DNA from: VYDC01 sp963667515
GTDB lineage: Bacteria; Chloroflexota; Dehalococcoidia; UBA2979
Direction of reading: 5' to 3'
Length of the DNA: 64,000 nucleotides
Assembly: GCA_963667515.2 (NCBI GenBank)
Contig: CAXXXY010000006.1
Span: forward strand, 682,001 to 746,000
This document shows positions 8,351 to 17,199 of this stretch, piece by piece. Numbering within the stretch: the first letter of the stretch is position 1; every line of letters starts with the position of its first letter. Both the position numbers and the translations under genes were made by a program. The notes beneath the pieces are model-generated. The model saw nothing but the letters and a program-made list of their open reading frames with translations. It made no database searches and was not told the DNA's origin.

Positions 8351-9754
8351 CTACAGCTCGACCAGCTCGATCGGGAACGGCGCCAGCGGGTCGTCGAGCT
8401 CCCAGACGTGGTTGAGCGAGAAGCGCCAGACCGCGCCGCGCTCGATCTCGTACGGCGCGTAGGGGAAGGCGACGGCGTTCACGAAGCCCTCCCAGCCCGC
8501 GATCGGGTGGTGCATCGCCAGCAGGCCCGCGGTCTTGGCGATGGCCGTGGCGTGCTCCTGGTCGGGCGCCGTGAACTCGAAGAGCAGCAGCGCCTCGTGG
8601 CCCTCGAGGCGGCGCTCGGGCTCGAGCGCGCCCATCGCGCCGTCGCGCCCGTAGACGCGCGCGCCCACCGACCACGAGCCCGGCGCCAGCGCGTCGCCGA
8701 GGATGGCCTGCGCGCGCTCGCGGATCTTCGCGAGCAGCGTCTCGACCCACTCGTCGAGCTGCGCCAGCAGCAGCGGGTCGCGCACGGCGGCGGGCACGAT
8801 CGTCTGGTAGCCCGCGAGCTCGGCGCCCTCCAGCTTCACGGTGTAGCGCGCGGCCGGCTCGAAGGCGCTGCCCGTGACGTGGACGGAGCGACCGTCCTCG
8901 GCCTGCTCGTAGCGGCAGGCCTGCGTGACGAGCGTGCCGGGCGGCTCGACGAGGCGCGTGGGATCGGCCGTCTCGTAGAGCGCGTGCGCCGCCACCGAGA
9001 GCGGGGTACAGCGCATCGCCGGGTTGAGCGGCTCGACGGTGAAGCCCGCCTCGGAGACGCGGCCCAGCATCCCGTCGGGCGCGGTGCGCGCGGTGACGGC
9101 GGCGGCACCGCACTCGAGGATCTTGCCGGCGTGCCACGAGGGCCCGGCCGGCGCGCCCGCGCGCAGCAGCGGCGCCGCGAAGATCGCAGCGTCCGTGGAG
9201 CGGCCCGCGAGCACCACCTGCGCGCCCGCGTCGAGCGCCGCGGCGAACGGCTCCGGCCCCATCATCGCCACCACGCGGCGCGCGCGCCGCAGCGTCGCCT
9301 CGTCGAGGGGGGGCGCGTTGCCCAGCGGGTGGATGCGGCCGGCGCGCAGCTCCTCGATCAGCCGCTCGGCGCGCTGCTCGGCGCGGATAAGCGCGACGCG
9401 GGGGTGCAGCCCCTGCTCGGCGGCCACCTCGCGCAGCACGCCCGCGAGCCAGTCGAGCGAGTCGTCGCAGCCCGAGGTGCCGGCCGAGCCGACGAGCAGC
9501 GGGATGCCGTGCTCGATGGCGGCGGGCAGCAGCAGCGAGAGGTCGCGGCGCACCGCCTGCCGCGAGAGCAGCGGCTGCCCGGTGCCGAGGGCTTGCGGAC
9601 CCTGGTCGGTGGAGCCGGAGTCGACGCCCATGAACGCCGGGCCGCGTTCGAGGCCGGCCCGCAGCGACGCCTCGGGGAAGCCCGTCCCCAGCATCCCCGT
9701 GGGCGCGAGGAAGGGGATCTCCGCGCCGGCCTCGGCCGCGATGGCGCGCGCCAC
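8351..9754 (-). CDS. Acyclic terpene utilization AtuA-like protein (DUF1446)
   Basis: 467 residues from GTG 9754; upstream in-frame sequence belongs to the luciferase-like gene, whose stop codon (9757-9759) lies only 2 bp away. Typical DUF1446 features are FMGVDSGSTDQGPQALGTG near residue 38, LLVGSAGTSGCDDSLDW near 80 and VVLAGRSTDAAIFAAPLL near 175. AtuA is needed for citronellol/geraniol catabolism in Pseudomonas, and the family's chemistry is poorly defined. Together with the adjacent DUF4387, luciferase-like and hydrolase genes it suggests degradation of a branched or terpenoid substrate, which is inference. Confidence 0.85.
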   Translation of the reverse strand: MARAIAAEAGAEIPFLAPTGMLGTGFPEASLRAGLERGPAFMGVDSGSTDQGPQALGTGQPLLSRQAVRRDLSLLLPAAIEHGIPLLVGSAGTSGCDDSLDWLAGVLREVAAEQGLHPRVALIRAEQRAERLIEELRAGRIHPLGNAPPLDEATLRRARRVVAMMGPEPFAAALDAGAQVVLAGRSTDAAIFAAPLLRAGAPAGPSWHAGKILECGAAAVTARTAPDGMLGRVSEAGFTVEPLNPAMRCTPLSVAAHALYETADPTRLVEPPGTLVTQACRYEQAEDGRSVHVTGSAFEPAARYTVKLEGAELAGYQTIVPAAVRDPLLLAQLDEWVETLLAKIRERAQAILGDALAPGSWSVGARVYGRDGAMGALEPERRLEGHEALLLFEFTAPDQEHATAIAKTAGLLAMHHPIAGWEGFVNAVAFPYAPYEIERGAVWRFSLNHVWELDDPLAPFPIELVEL

Positions 9755-9756
9755 CG

Positions 9757-10896
9757 CTAGCCGCGGCCGCCCGAGCGCACCCCGGTGCGCTCCGCGATCT
9801 GCGCGCCCGTCCGCGTCTCCGTGCCCGCGCGGGCGACGATGCTCTGGCGCAGCTCCGCGTCCAGCGCGATCTCGGCGAGGCGGGGCGCGACGTGCTCGGC
9901 GAAGCGCGCGATCGAGCCGCGCACCTGCTCGTCGGGCATGTGCCCGAAGGCCATCCAGCACATCAGCTGGTCGATGCCGAGCTCGGCGAAGGGGCGCATG
10001 CGCTCGACGATCTCGTCGGGCTGGCCCGCGAAGAGCTGCACCTCCATGAGCCGCTCGGCGCGCTTCTCCATGTCGCCCTTCGGCAGCTCGTCGATGCCGG
10101 TGTTGGCGAGCGCGCTCTTACGCACGTACGTCTCGATGGCGGGGCGAATCGTCGTGCGCCAGTCCTCGCCGGGCGCGGCGACGTAGATCTGGCGCAGCAC
10201 CGCGCTGTTGCCCCAGGCCAGCGCACGCTGCTCCTCGCTCAGCGCCGCGTCGTCCATCCCCGCGACGTAGTGGTGCAGCCGCGCCGCCAGCAGCTCGGGC
10301 GTCTGCGGCCCCAGCAGCAGCGCCCAGCCCTTGCTCCCCACCATGCGCAGCCGCTCCGGCGTGGCCGTCGCGTAGGCGATGAGCGGGTGCGGCTTCTGCA
10401 CGGGCGCCGGGATCATGCGGCCGCGCACGGAGCCATGGAAGTGCTCGCCGTGGTACTCGAAGCCCTCGGGCGGGGCGCTCCACGCGCGCTCCGCCACCTC
10501 CATCAGCTCGTTCATGCGCTCGTGCCGGTGCTCGCGATCGAGGCCCCAGCCCGCGTACTCGTCGGGCGAGTTGCCGGCGCCCACGCCGATCGTGAAGCGC
10601 CCGCCCGAGAGCCGGTCGAGCAGGTTGCACTGCGTCACGAAGCGGATCGGGTGCGCGAAGGGCGCGACCGCGACCGAGAAGCCGATGCGCAGCCGGCGAT
10701 TGCGCTGGGTGATGGCAGCCGCGAGCAGCATCGGGTCGGAGAAGGCGTTGTAGCCGGTGAAGTAGTGCTCGGTGAGCCAGACGTGCGAGGCGCCGAGCTG
10801 CTCCGCGAGGTCTGTGTGCCCCAGCACCTCGTCGATGACGCGGCCGTCGTCGTCGGGGCCCGGCGTCTGCGGATTCAGGTAGATGCCCCAGCGCAT
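9757..10896 (-). CDS. LLM-class flavin-dependent oxidoreductase
   Basis: 379 residues from ATG 10896 (YLNPQTPGPDDDGRVIDEVL). Bacterial luciferase-like TIM barrel: TDLAEQLGASHVWLTEHYF, SVAVAPFAHPIRFVTQCNLL and TIGVGAGNSPDEYAGWGLD are the usual flavin-site strands. The cofactor could be FMN with a reductase, or F420; sequence alone does not decide. It is a close paralog of the protein at 54833, sharing the N-terminus and the C-terminal NTGIDELPKGDMEKR. It is probably the first gene of the minus-strand operon ending at 6021. The next plus-strand gene diverges from it. Confidence 0.85.
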   Translation of the reverse strand: MRWGIYLNPQTPGPDDDGRVIDEVLGHTDLAEQLGASHVWLTEHYFTGYNAFSDPMLLAAAITQRNRRLRIGFSVAVAPFAHPIRFVTQCNLLDRLSGGRFTIGVGAGNSPDEYAGWGLDREHRHERMNELMEVAERAWSAPPEGFEYHGEHFHGSVRGRMIPAPVQKPHPLIAYATATPERLRMVGSKGWALLLGPQTPELLAARLHHYVAGMDDAALSEEQRALAWGNSAVLRQIYVAAPGEDWRTTIRPAIETYVRKSALANTGIDELPKGDMEKRAERLMEVQLFAGQPDEIVERMRPFAELGIDQLMCWMAFGHMPDEQVRGSIARFAEHVAPRLAEIALDAELRQSIVARAGTETRTGAQIAERTGVRSGGRG

Positions 10897-10910
10897 GGCC
10901 GCCCCGTTCG

Positions 10911-11678
10911 TTGTCGCCTGCGAGCTCGAGTCCCGCGCCCGGTCCCGCCGGGCGCGACGCCCGCGTACTATCGCCGCAGGCGTGGCGGCTGTCACCCGGC
11001 GTCCCCCGATGCGGCCGTCGCGACGCTGCAGGCGCCGAGAGTGGAGCGTCGCCTCTGCCTCCCTCACCAATCCGCTGCGAGTGGGCTGGGGACGATGCGT
11101 TGATGCGCGGCTACCACGACCGCGAGTGGGGCGTGCCGCTGCACGGCGACCGCGCGCTCTTCGAGCTGCTGACGCTGGAGGGGGCGCAGGCCGGGCTCTC
11201 GTGGCGCACGATCCTCGCGCGGCGCGAGGGCTACCGCGTCGCCTTCGAGGGCTTCGACCTCGAGCGCATCGCCGCCTGGGGCGACGCCGACCGCGAGCGG
11301 CTGCGCGGCGATGCGCGCATCGTGCGCAACCGCGCGAAGATCGCCGCGACCGTCGCTAACGCGCGTGCCGCGCTCGCGCTGCGGGGCAAGGGAACGTCGC
11401 TCGACGCGCTGCTGTGGGAGCTCGCCGGCGGCGCGCCTGTGCGCAACCGCTTCACGGCGCTCGCCGAGCTGCCGGCGGAGACGGAGCGCTCGCGAGCGAT
11501 GAGCGCCGAGCTGCGCCGGCGCGGCTTCTCCTTCGTCGGCCCCACGATCTGCTACGCCTTCATGCAGGCGGCGGGGATGGTGAACGACCACGTGACGAGC
11601 TGCTTCCGCTACGCCGAGGTGGGCGCCGGGCTCGACGCGGCGCCGGAGCGCGGCGCCGGGCGGGCGGCGCGCGCGTGA
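10911..11678 (+). CDS. tag: DNA-3-methyladenine glycosylase I
   Basis: Base-excision repair enzyme removing 3-methyladenine. Conserved features are RCEWAGDDALMRGYHDREWG (zinc-binding Cys and His), GLSWRTIL, RGFSFVGPTICYAFMQ, and the C-terminal MVNDHVTSCFR with the second zinc His/Cys pair. The conserved part starts near 11073. The only ordinary in-frame start upstream is TTG 10911, which gives a 55-residue non-conserved N-terminus, so a start nearer 11060 on a rare codon is possible. The stop overlaps the GTG of the next gene, indicating translational coupling with an oxidoreductase. Confidence 0.88.
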   Translation: MSPASSSPAPGPAGRDARVLSPQAWRLSPGVPRCGRRDAAGAESGASPLPPSPIRCEWAGDDALMRGYHDREWGVPLHGDRALFELLTLEGAQAGLSWRTILARREGYRVAFEGFDLERIAAWGDADRERLRGDARIVRNRAKIAATVANARAALALRGKGTSLDALLWELAGGAPVRNRFTALAELPAETERSRAMSAELRRRGFSFVGPTICYAFMQAAGMVNDHVTSCFRYAEVGAGLDAAPERGAGRAARA

Positions 11679-12856
11679 CCGCGGACGGCGGCGCCCGCGA
11701 CCTCGCGGCCGCCGCGATCGCCGCGGCCGAGGCCGCCGCCGCCGGCGCCCCGCGGCCCGCCCCGCGCTTCGACTGGTTCGTGCCCATCGACGGCGACGGC
11801 GAGTACGTCGGCACGCTCGCCGCCGAGCGCCCGCCCAGCTTCGAGTACCTGCGCTCGGTCGTCGAGACGGCCGAGGACGAGGGCTTCGACTCGCTGCTGA
11901 TCCCCACCCGCTTCACGAACGGCCTCTTCGACGAGGCGGCGCCGCTGGCGGAGACCTGGACCACCGCGAACGCGCTCGCCGCCGTCACCAGGCGCATCCG
12001 CTTCCTCGTCGCGGTGCGGCCCGGCTACGTCACGCCGTGGCTGCTGGCGCAGATGGCCGCCACGCTCGCCAACCTCTCGGGCGGGCGCCTCGACCTCAAC
12101 GTCGTGCCGGGCGGCATCCAGGGCGACGTCGAGCGGCTGGGCGAGCAGGCCTCGCACGACCAGCGCTACCGCCGGGCGGAGGAGCTGATCGAGGCTTGCC
12201 GGCTGCTCTGGGAGCGCCCCGCGCCCGTCGACTACCACGGCGAGACGGTACGGTTGCAGCGCGCGCTGGTCTCGCCGTCGCCGCCGCCGCCGGGGCCGCG
12301 CTTCTACCTCGGCGGCGCCTCCGACGCGGCGCTCACGCTCGCGGGGCGGCAGGCCGACCAGCTGCTCGCGTGGATCCAGCCGCTCGAGGTCATCGCGCAC
12401 CTGCTCACCCGCGCGCGGCTGGAGTTCGCCGTCACCGAGCGCATCGCCGAGTTCGGCCTGCGCACCCACCTCGTGCTGCGCGATACGGAGCCGGAGGCGT
12501 GGGCCGCCGCCGAAGAGCTCATGGCGCGCGCCGAGGACTCCGTGAAGGCGCAGCGCCGTGCGCAGGTGGTCGGCACGCCGATGGTCGGCGCGCGCGCGCA
12601 GGCGCACGGCTTCGAGCGGCACCGCGTGACGAAGCGGCTGTGGAACGGCATCTCCGAGGTGCGCGTGAACCTCGGCACGGCGATCGTGGGGACGCCCGCG
12701 CAGGCCGCCGAGGAGCTGCTGAGCTACTGGCGGCTCGGCATCGACGAGTTCATCCTCTCGGGCTTCCCCCACGTCGAGGAGTGCCGCCGCGTCGCTGCCG
12801 AGCTGCTGCCGCTGCTGCGCGAGCGCATCGAGCGCGAGCGTGCCGCCGCGAGCTGA
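11675..12856 (+). CDS. LLM-class oxidoreductase, alkanesulfonate-monooxygenase (SsuD) type
   Basis: 393 residues from GTG 11675, in a GTGA overlap with the tag stop. After an Ala-rich leader it reads FDWFVPIDGDGEYVGT, then IRFLVAVRPGYVTPWLLAQM and GRLDLNVVPGGIQGDVERLG, all typical of the SsuD subgroup of luciferase-like FMNH2-dependent monooxygenases that desulfonate alkanesulfonates. The C-terminus carries AVRAQ-type helices and IDEFILSGFPHVEE, also SsuD-like. No ssu transporter is adjacent. It sits in a run with mobA and the formate-dehydrogenase genes, so its physiological substrate remains open. Confidence 0.85.
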   Translation: MTADGGARDLAAAAIAAAEAAAAGAPRPAPRFDWFVPIDGDGEYVGTLAAERPPSFEYLRSVVETAEDEGFDSLLIPTRFTNGLFDEAAPLAETWTTANALAAVTRRIRFLVAVRPGYVTPWLLAQMAATLANLSGGRLDLNVVPGGIQGDVERLGEQASHDQRYRRAEELIEACRLLWERPAPVDYHGETVRLQRALVSPSPPPPGPRFYLGGASDAALTLAGRQADQLLAWIQPLEVIAHLLTRARLEFAVTERIAEFGLRTHLVLRDTEPEAWAAAEELMARAEDSVKAQRRAQVVGTPMVGARAQAHGFERHRVTKRLWNGISEVRVNLGTAIVGTPAQAAEELLSYWRLGIDEFILSGFPHVEECRRVAAELLPLLRERIERERAAAS

Positions 12857-13556
12857 GGCCGACCGGCGCGCCTCGGCGGCGGCGCCGGGGGCGCGGAGCG
12901 CGGTCACAGCGCTCGTGCTCGCGGGCGGTGCCTCGCGGCGCATGGGGCGCGACAAGATCGCGCTCGAGCTGGAGGGGCGGCCGCTGCTCGCGCACGCGCT
13001 CGACGCCTGCGCAGCCGTCGCGGGCGAGCGCATCGTCGTCGGGCGCGAGGCGCCGCCCGCGGGCGTGCCCCCCGACGCCGCGAGCCTCTGGATCGCCGAC
13101 GATGCGGGCGTCGTCGACCGGGGCGCAGGCGGAGCGCCCGGCGAGCATCGCGGCCCGCTGTGGGGGCTCGCGACGGGGCTGGCGCGGGCGCGCGGCGACG
13201 TCGCGCTCCTCGTCGGCGGCGACATGCCGGCGCTGCGCCCCGCGCTGCTCGCGCTGCTCGCGGGGCCCGCCGCGGCCACGAGGCGCGTCGTGTTGCCGCT
13301 GCATGAGGGGCGGCCGCAGCCGCTGTGCTCGGCGTGGCCAGTCGCGCTGGCGCCCGCGGTCGCGCGGCTGGTCGCCGCGGGCGAGCGCTCCCCGCTCGAC
13401 GCTGCGCGCGCCCTCGACGCGGAGCTGCTCGAGCCCGCCGCCTACGCCGAGACCGACCCCTGCGGCGACTCCTTCCTCGACGTCGACGCGCCCGAGGCGC
13501 TGGATGAGGCGCGCCGCCTGCTCGCCGGGCGCGCCGGGACCGCCCGCGGGCGATAG
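12840..13556 (+). CDS. mobA: Molybdenum cofactor guanylyltransferase
   Basis: 238 residues from GTG 12840, overlapping the previous gene by 17 bp. It carries the MobA signature LVLAGGASRRMGRDKIALE (residues about 25-43) and VALLVGGDMPALRP with the metal-binding Asp. MobA transfers GMP to molybdopterin to make the MGD cofactor. That fits exactly with the downstream fdhD and the molybdopterin oxidoreductase, both of which depend on bis-MGD. Probable cytoplasmic enzyme. Confidence 0.88.
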   Translation: MPPRAEADRRASAAAPGARSAVTALVLAGGASRRMGRDKIALELEGRPLLAHALDACAAVAGERIVVGREAPPAGVPPDAASLWIADDAGVVDRGAGGAPGEHRGPLWGLATGLARARGDVALLVGGDMPALRPALLALLAGPAAATRRVVLPLHEGRPQPLCSAWPVALAPAVARLVAAGERSPLDAARALDAELLEPAAYAETDPCGDSFLDVDAPEALDEARRLLAGRAGTARGR

Positions 13557-13566
13557 GCTCTACGCC

Positions 13567-14490
13567 ATGCCAGAGACGACGGCCGAGACGACGACCGGCG
13601 GAGCCCTCGGCGCGACGCCACCAACGGGCGCTGGCTCGACCGCAGACTCGGCGGCGACGGCGGCCGACGGCGCGCGCGCCGTCACGGCGTGGCGCGCCAC
13701 CGCAGCGGGCGTCGAGGCCCCGCGCGAGCAGCTCGTCGCCGTCGAGGAGCCGCTGGAGATCCGCCTCGACGGCGAGCCGCTGGCGGTCGTGATGCGCACG
13801 CCCGGCGACGACGAGCAGCTGGTGCGCGGCTTCCTGCTCACGGAGGGCATCGTGCTCGCGCCCGCGGAGATCGCCGCGGTGGAGCCCTGGGCGCCCCAGG
13901 CCGGCGGCGCCCCGGCCCGCCCCGAGGCGCTGCCCGGCGCGCGGCTCTCGGTGCGGCTCGCTCCCGGGGTGGCCGCCGACCCGGCGCAGTTCCAGCGCCA
14001 GATGTTCATGTCGAGCTCCTGCGGCGTCTGCGGCAAGGCCTCGATCGAGGCGGTGCAGCTCTTCGCCCCGCGCCCGCGGCCGTTCACGCTGGGCCGCGCG
14101 CTCGTCGCCGCGCTGGCGGAGCGGCTGCGCGAGCGGCAGCCGACCTTCGACGCGACGGGCGGCCTGCACGCGGCGGGCGTCTTCGACGCGGACGGCGCGC
14201 TGCTCGCGGTGCACGAGGACGTGGGCCGCCACAACGCCGTGGACAAGGCGATCGGCGCCGCCAGCCGCGAGCGCTGGCCACTGGGGCCGGCGGCGCTCGT
14301 CGTCTCGGGACGGCAGAGCTTCGAGATCGTGCAGAAGGCGGCGATGGCCGGCATCGGCGCGGTGATCGGCGTCTCGGCGCCCTCCTCGCTCGCCGTCGAG
14401 CTGGCGAGCGAGCTCGGCGTGCTGCTCGCCGGGTTCGCGCGCGAGGGCCGCTTCACCGTCTACGCGGGGGTCGAGCGCCTGAGCGACTGA
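13567..14490 (+). CDS. fdhD: Formate dehydrogenase sulfur carrier/accessory protein FdhD
   Basis: 307 residues from ATG 13567, 10 bp after mobA. After a Thr/Ala-rich leader of about 40 residues it has the FdhD core: EQLVRGFLLTEGI, FMSSSCGVCGKAS with the essential CxxC pair, AVHEDVGRHNAVDKAIGAA, and LVVSGRQSFEIVQKAAMAGI. FdhD passes sulfur from a cysteine desulfurase to the molybdenum cofactor, which activates formate dehydrogenases. The gene directly upstream of the molybdoenzyme supports that pairing. Confidence 0.93.
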   Translation: MPETTAETTTGGALGATPPTGAGSTADSAATAADGARAVTAWRATAAGVEAPREQLVAVEEPLEIRLDGEPLAVVMRTPGDDEQLVRGFLLTEGIVLAPAEIAAVEPWAPQAGGAPARPEALPGARLSVRLAPGVAADPAQFQRQMFMSSSCGVCGKASIEAVQLFAPRPRPFTLGRALVAALAERLRERQPTFDATGGLHAAGVFDADGALLAVHEDVGRHNAVDKAIGAASRERWPLGPAALVVSGRQSFEIVQKAAMAGIGAVIGVSAPSSLAVELASELGVLLAGFAREGRFTVYAGVERLSD

Positions 14491-14524
14491 GCGCCCGCGC
14501 GACCGGGCGCGAAGGGGGAGCGTC

Positions 14525-16798
14525 ATGGCACGCGAGAGCGCACCGCGCAGGCGCCGCTTCCTCGGCCCGCGCCACTGGGCCAGCCTGCGCCCCAACGGCA
14601 TCGGGCTCACCAAGCCCAATCACTACCTCGACATGGCGAAAGTCGTGTGGCAGAACCGCGACCAGCTGCCGTTCGCGCGGCGCATCCTCCGCGACGGCTG
14701 CTGCGACGGCTGCGCGCTGGGCACGACGGGGCTGCGCGACTGGACGCTCGACGGCGTCCACCTCTGCACGGTGCGCCTCAACCTGCTGCGGCTGAACACG
14801 ATGCCCGCCGCCGACCACCGGCTGCTCGGGGACCCCGCCGCGCTGGCGACGAAGAGCTCACGCGAGCTGCGCGAGCTGGGGCGGCTGCCGTACCCGATGG
14901 CGTGGCGCGCGGGCGAGCCCGGCTTCCGCCGCGTCTCGTGGAAGGAGGCGCTGGCGCTGGCGGGCGAGCGCCTGCGCGCCGTTCGGGAGCGCGACCCCGA
15001 CCGCCTCTCGATCTACCTCACCTCGCGCGGCATCCCCAACGAGGTCTACTACGCGGCCCAGAAGGCGGCGCGCTTCCTCGGCACCAACAACGTCGACAAC
15101 TCGGCGCGGCTCTGCCACGCCCCCTCCACCGTCGGCCTCACGCAGTCGATCGGCTACGGCGCCACCACCTGCTCCTACAGCGACTGGATCGGCACGGGGC
15201 TGCTCGTGCTCGTGGGCTCCAACCTCGCCAACAACCAGCCCGTGGCGACGAAGTACATCCACCTCGCCAAGCAGGCCGGGACGCGCGTCGTGGTCGTGAA
15301 CCCGTACCGCGAGGAGGGGCTGGAGCGCTACTGGGTGCCCTCGACGGTGGAGAGCGCGCTCTTCGGTACGAAGCTGATGGACGAGCATTTCCCGGTGCAG
15401 GTCGGCGGCGACGCGGCCTTCTTCACGGGCGCGCTGAAGCACCTGCTGGAGACCGGCCGCGTCGACCGCGACTTCGTCGAGGGCCACACCGCGGGCTTCG
15501 AGGAGCTGGCCGCCCACGTCGAGGAGCTGGGCTGGCCCGAGCTCGAGGAGGGCGCGGGCCTCCCCGCCGCCGAGATCCGCCGCTTCGCCGAGATGTACGC
15601 CGACGCCGGCAGCTCGATCACGATCTGGAGCATGGGCGTCACCCAGCACGCCCACGGCACGCAGAACGTGCTGGCGATCGCGAACCTCGCGCTGGCGCTG
15701 GGCCGCGTGGGGCGGCCCCGCACCGGGCTCTCGCCGATCCGCGGCCACTCGGGCGTGCAGGGCGGCGCCGAGATGGGCGCGGTGCCGGGCTCGCTCGGCA
15801 TGGGGCGCGCCGTCGCGGATCCCGCGGCGCGCGAAGAGCTGGCGCGCATCTGGGGCTTCGACCCGCCCACCCGCCCCGGCCTCTCCGCCTCGGCCTCGAT
15901 CGAGGCGATGCACGAGGGCCGCATCGACGCGCTCTACTCGGTGGGCGGCGACTTCCTCGAGACGCTGCCCGACCCCGGCTACGTGCGCGAGGCGCTCGAG
16001 CGCGTGCCGGTGCGCATCTTCCAGGACATCGTCGTGAACCCGATGATGCTGCTGCCGCCCGGCGAGCTGACGCTGCTGCTCCCCGGCGCGACGCGCTACG
16101 AGACGCCCGGCGGCGTGACCGAGACCAGCACCGAGCGGCGCGTGATCTACAGCCCCGAGATCCCCGGCCGCCGCGTGGGCGAGGCGCGCCCCGAGTGGGA
16201 GATCCCACTCGCGATCGCGCGCGCCGCCGACCCCGGGCGCGCGCCGCTGCTCGACGTGGCGGGCACGGCCGAGCTGCGCGCAGAGATCGCGCGGGTCGTC
16301 CCCGCCTACGCCGGCATCGAGCGCCTCGCCGCGAAGGGCGACTCGTTCCAGTGGGGCGGCGAGCGACTCTGCGAGGACGGCGAGTTCGGCACGCCCGACG
16401 GTCGCGCGCGCTTCGTCGCGCCCGAGCTGCCGCGGCTCTCCATGCCGCCCGGCCACTTCCGCGTCAGCACCCGCAGGGGTCGCCAGTTCAACTCGATGGT
16501 GCAGGCCGACCGCGACCCGCTGACGGGCGCCCGCCGCGAGGACGTCTTCATGTCGCGCGCCGACGCCGGGCGCCTCGGTGTGGCGCACGGCGCGCCGGTG
16601 CTGCTGCGCTCGCCGCACGGCGAGTACCGCGGCCGCGCCCGCGTCGGCGACTGCCAGCGCCCCGGCACGCTGCAAGTGCACTGGCCCGAGGGCAACGCGC
16701 TCCTCGACCGCACCCGGGTCGACCCGAACTCCGGCGAGCCCGACTACAACTCGGTCTGCGAGCTGATAGCGACCGCCGGCGAGAAGGGCAGCGACTAG
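14525..16798 (+). CDS. Formate-dehydrogenase-like molybdopterin oxidoreductase (TIGR01701/YdeP type)
   Basis: 757 residues from ATG 14525, which has a purine-rich RBS (gaagggggagc). The N-terminus has Cys residues 59, 60, 63 (GCCDGCALG) and 81 that could hold an iron-sulfur cluster. The active-site segment NNVDNSARLCHAPS aligns with the E. coli FdhF Sec140 region and places Cys197 as the molybdenum ligand, followed by His198. The C-terminal MGD-binding domain includes FRVSTRRGRQFNSMV and PDYNSVCELI. No membrane or electron-transfer subunits follow. Likely a cytoplasmic formate or related oxidoreductase; substrate not proven. Confidence 0.85.
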   Translation: MARESAPRRRRFLGPRHWASLRPNGIGLTKPNHYLDMAKVVWQNRDQLPFARRILRDGCCDGCALGTTGLRDWTLDGVHLCTVRLNLLRLNTMPAADHRLLGDPAALATKSSRELRELGRLPYPMAWRAGEPGFRRVSWKEALALAGERLRAVRERDPDRLSIYLTSRGIPNEVYYAAQKAARFLGTNNVDNSARLCHAPSTVGLTQSIGYGATTCSYSDWIGTGLLVLVGSNLANNQPVATKYIHLAKQAGTRVVVVNPYREEGLERYWVPSTVESALFGTKLMDEHFPVQVGGDAAFFTGALKHLLETGRVDRDFVEGHTAGFEELAAHVEELGWPELEEGAGLPAAEIRRFAEMYADAGSSITIWSMGVTQHAHGTQNVLAIANLALALGRVGRPRTGLSPIRGHSGVQGGAEMGAVPGSLGMGRAVADPAAREELARIWGFDPPTRPGLSASASIEAMHEGRIDALYSVGGDFLETLPDPGYVREALERVPVRIFQDIVVNPMMLLPPGELTLLLPGATRYETPGGVTETSTERRVIYSPEIPGRRVGEARPEWEIPLAIARAADPGRAPLLDVAGTAELRAEIARVVPAYAGIERLAAKGDSFQWGGERLCEDGEFGTPDGRARFVAPELPRLSMPPGHFRVSTRRGRQFNSMVQADRDPLTGARREDVFMSRADAGRLGVAHGAPVLLRSPHGEYRGRARVGDCQRPGTLQVHWPEGNALLDRTRVDPNSGEPDYNSVCELIATAGEKGSD

Positions 16799-16802
16799 CG
16801 AC

Positions 16803-17195
16803 TCAGCGCGAGAGCTCCGCCTCCACGAGGGCGCGCACCTCGGCCAGCTCGACCTCGCGCTCGGCGCGTCGCTCGCTGACGTGGGCGCGCGCCGCCGCGA
16901 CGAGCGTGTCTCGATCCGCTGCGTCGGCGGCTGTCGGACGCGGGTCCCAGCTCCCCTTCAGCTGATTGCAGAGGCGGCAGGTGAGCGCCCAGTTGGAGGG
17001 CTCGTCCGCGCCATCGGCCGAGCGCGGCACGATGTGGTCGGTCTCCCAGTTCCAGTAGTAGTCAGCAAGGGAGCCGAGCAAATCGCGCTCGCAGTATTCG
17101 CAGCGGAAGCCTGCTCGCTCGGCGAGGTCAACGCCCGACGGCCAGAAGCGGTAGCTCGCGAGGAGGAGCGCCCTGGTGGCCGCCGAGAGCGGCAC
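16803..17195 (-). CDS. HNH endonuclease domain protein
   Basis: 130 residues from ATG 17195. The HNH fold is visible: CEYCERDLLG (CxxC), WETDHIVPRSADG (catalytic His), NWALTCRLCNQLKGSW (Asn plus second CxxC). This is the generic stand-alone HNH family, with roles from restriction to DNA repair. It starts 4 bp after the enoyl-CoA hydratase stop, so it is probably co-transcribed with that metabolic operon, an odd pairing. Biological role unknown. Confidence 0.85.
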   Translation of the reverse strand: MPLSAATRALLLASYRFWPSGVDLAERAGFRCEYCERDLLGSLADYYWNWETDHIVPRSADGADEPSNWALTCRLCNQLKGSWDPRPTAADAADRDTLVAAARAHVSERRAEREVELAEVRALVEAELSR

Positions 17196-17199
17196 CCGC

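Noticed and set aside
12904..14619. A 571-residue frame antisense to mobA and fdhD
   Set aside because: Composition is dominated by Arg, Ala and His with no domain pattern, as expected opposite GC-rich codons. mobA and fdhD have clear motifs on the other strand.
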